A stretch of 56,819 bases of DNA. Source: Phycicoccus sp. Its GTDB lineage: Bacteria > Actinomycetota > Actinomycetes > Actinomycetales > Dermatophilaceae. The first letter of the stretch is position 1. Each line of letters starts with the position of its first letter. The position numbers and the translations under genes are program-made. The DNA lies in contig JAGOME010000021.1 in NCBI GenBank assembly GCA_017993715.1, positions 1-56,819 on the forward strand, in the 5' to 3' direction. A model generated the notes under the pieces. That model saw only the letters and a list, made by a program, of their open reading frames with translations, was not told the DNA's origin and made no database searches. This document shows positions 56,344 through 56,819 of this stretch, in pieces.

Positions 56344-56819
56344 TCAGAGGTATCCGCGGGTGGTGAGCTCGGCGAGGAACCGCTCGTGGGAGTGGGCCGC
56401 CTGCTCCGCCAGATGCGGATCGGGATCGAAGGTCGCGGCTCGGCGGACCAAGTGTTGAGCCGCGGCCGTGATGTCACCATCGATGGCCGCGGCCACGACC
56501 GCAGCCCCGAAGGCGGAGCTGGTGGCTGCGGGTCGGGCCGTCGGACGGCCGAGGATAGAGGCTCGCACGATCATCCAGGTGTCGTTGGCGGATCCGCCGC
56601 CCATCGTGAGCTGTGGGCCCGTCACTGCGGCACCGGCCTCGGCCATGAGATCCAGGGAGAGCCGCTCGACATGCGCGACTCCTTCCAGGTAACCCCGGAA
56701 GCGATCGGCGTCGTCCTCAGGGGCGCCGACCTCGAACCCGCGAGCCTGCGGCGCTCGAAACGGGAAGTACTCCCCCACCGTGGCCAGGGGCAACACCAGC
56801 AGCGAGCTGGGGGTGTCAC
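56344..56819 (-). CDS. Second FGGY-family carbohydrate kinase, C-terminal part (5' end outside window)
   Basis: The last about 158 codons: DTPSSLLVLPLATVGEYFPFRAP, then GYLEGVAHVERLSLDLMAEAGAAVTG and QLTMGGGSANDTWMIVRASILGRPTARP (FGGY_C signature G-G-G-S-x-N-x-x-x-x-x-x-A-x-x-L-G) with SSAFGAAVVAAAIDGDI. It is clearly distinct from the kinase downstream, so the locus has at least two different kinases. Two FGGY kinases with one transporter suggest two related substrates or a branched pathway (inference). Confidence 0.88.
   Translation of the reverse strand, partial: DTPSSLLVLPLATVGEYFPFRAPQARGFEVGAPEDDADRFRGYLEGVAHVERLSLDLMAEAGAAVTGPQLTMGGGSANDTWMIVRASILGRPTARPAATSSAFGAAVVAAAIDGDITAAAQHLVRRAATFDPDPHLAEQAAHSHERFLAELTTRGYL

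Overview
The window is high-GC actinobacterial DNA, most likely Micrococcales (an Intrasporangiaceae/Dermatophilaceae-like organism; family-level placement is a weak inference). The supports are roughly 70% G+C, GTG/TTG starts, tightly overlapping operons, many leaderless starts with a TANNNT box 6-7 bases upstream, IdeR-type DtxR, a MoeA/Glp-RimJ-GlpR block and a c-di-AMP riboswitch ahead of an NlpC/P60 hydrolase.

Layout. 1-2.6 kb: end of an acyl-CoA/ANL ligase, an unusual thiolase, and an ECF transporter ATPase plus T-component (BioM/BioN-like). 2.7-8.6 kb: accessory island with a TetR and its operator, a MazF-type toxin-antitoxin pair, several unknown small genes, an integrase remnant, and an array of tRNA-Ala 3'-end copies joined to perfect hairpins, ending in the intact tRNA-Ala(CGC). 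8.8-16 kb: AI-2E family exporter, then a long minus-strand operon (UDPGP-type uridylyltransferase, MoeA/Glp, MoaC, MogA/MoaB, RimJ-like GNAT, GlpR-like membrane protein) divergent from 5-formyltetrahydrofolate cyclo-ligase. 16-28 kb: penicillin acylase, K+/H+ antiporter, FmdB zinc ribbon, SAF protein, MscL, a giant DUF4011-type helicase and an MFS exporter. 27.7-29 kb: 61-bp tandem repeats, tRNA-Arg(CCT) with a duplicated 3' end, and the tail of a dead peptide ABC ATPase. 29-36.7 kb: AraC and XRE-cupin regulators with small partners, a PF04185 phosphoesterase, an MFS transporter, a frameshifted exported gene and a macro-domain protein. 36.7-39.8 kb: two cell-wall hydrolases and IdeR. 39.8-46.8 kb: MFS proteins, a hotdog thioesterase, PdxH, citrate synthase and a broken AbiEi-like gene. 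46.9-56.8 kb: a carbohydrate/polyol locus (HAD phosphatase, class II aldolase, FAD oxidase, RbsBAC-type ABC transporter, YhfZ-type regulator, two FGGY kinases, the last running off the window).

The two strongest unexplained signals are (i) a dispersed octamer GAATGCCG/CGGCATTC, counted by eye 47 times in both orientations against about 2 expected from base composition and absent from the 2.66-8.71 kb island, and (ii) the 238-bp tandem array at 8.09-8.58 kb, where 20-bp hairpin arms have diverged with full compensation while their 9-nt loop and flanking tRNA 3'-end cores stayed constant. The 46.9-56.8 kb locus looks like a complete uptake and breakdown pathway whose substrate cannot be named from sequence alone.
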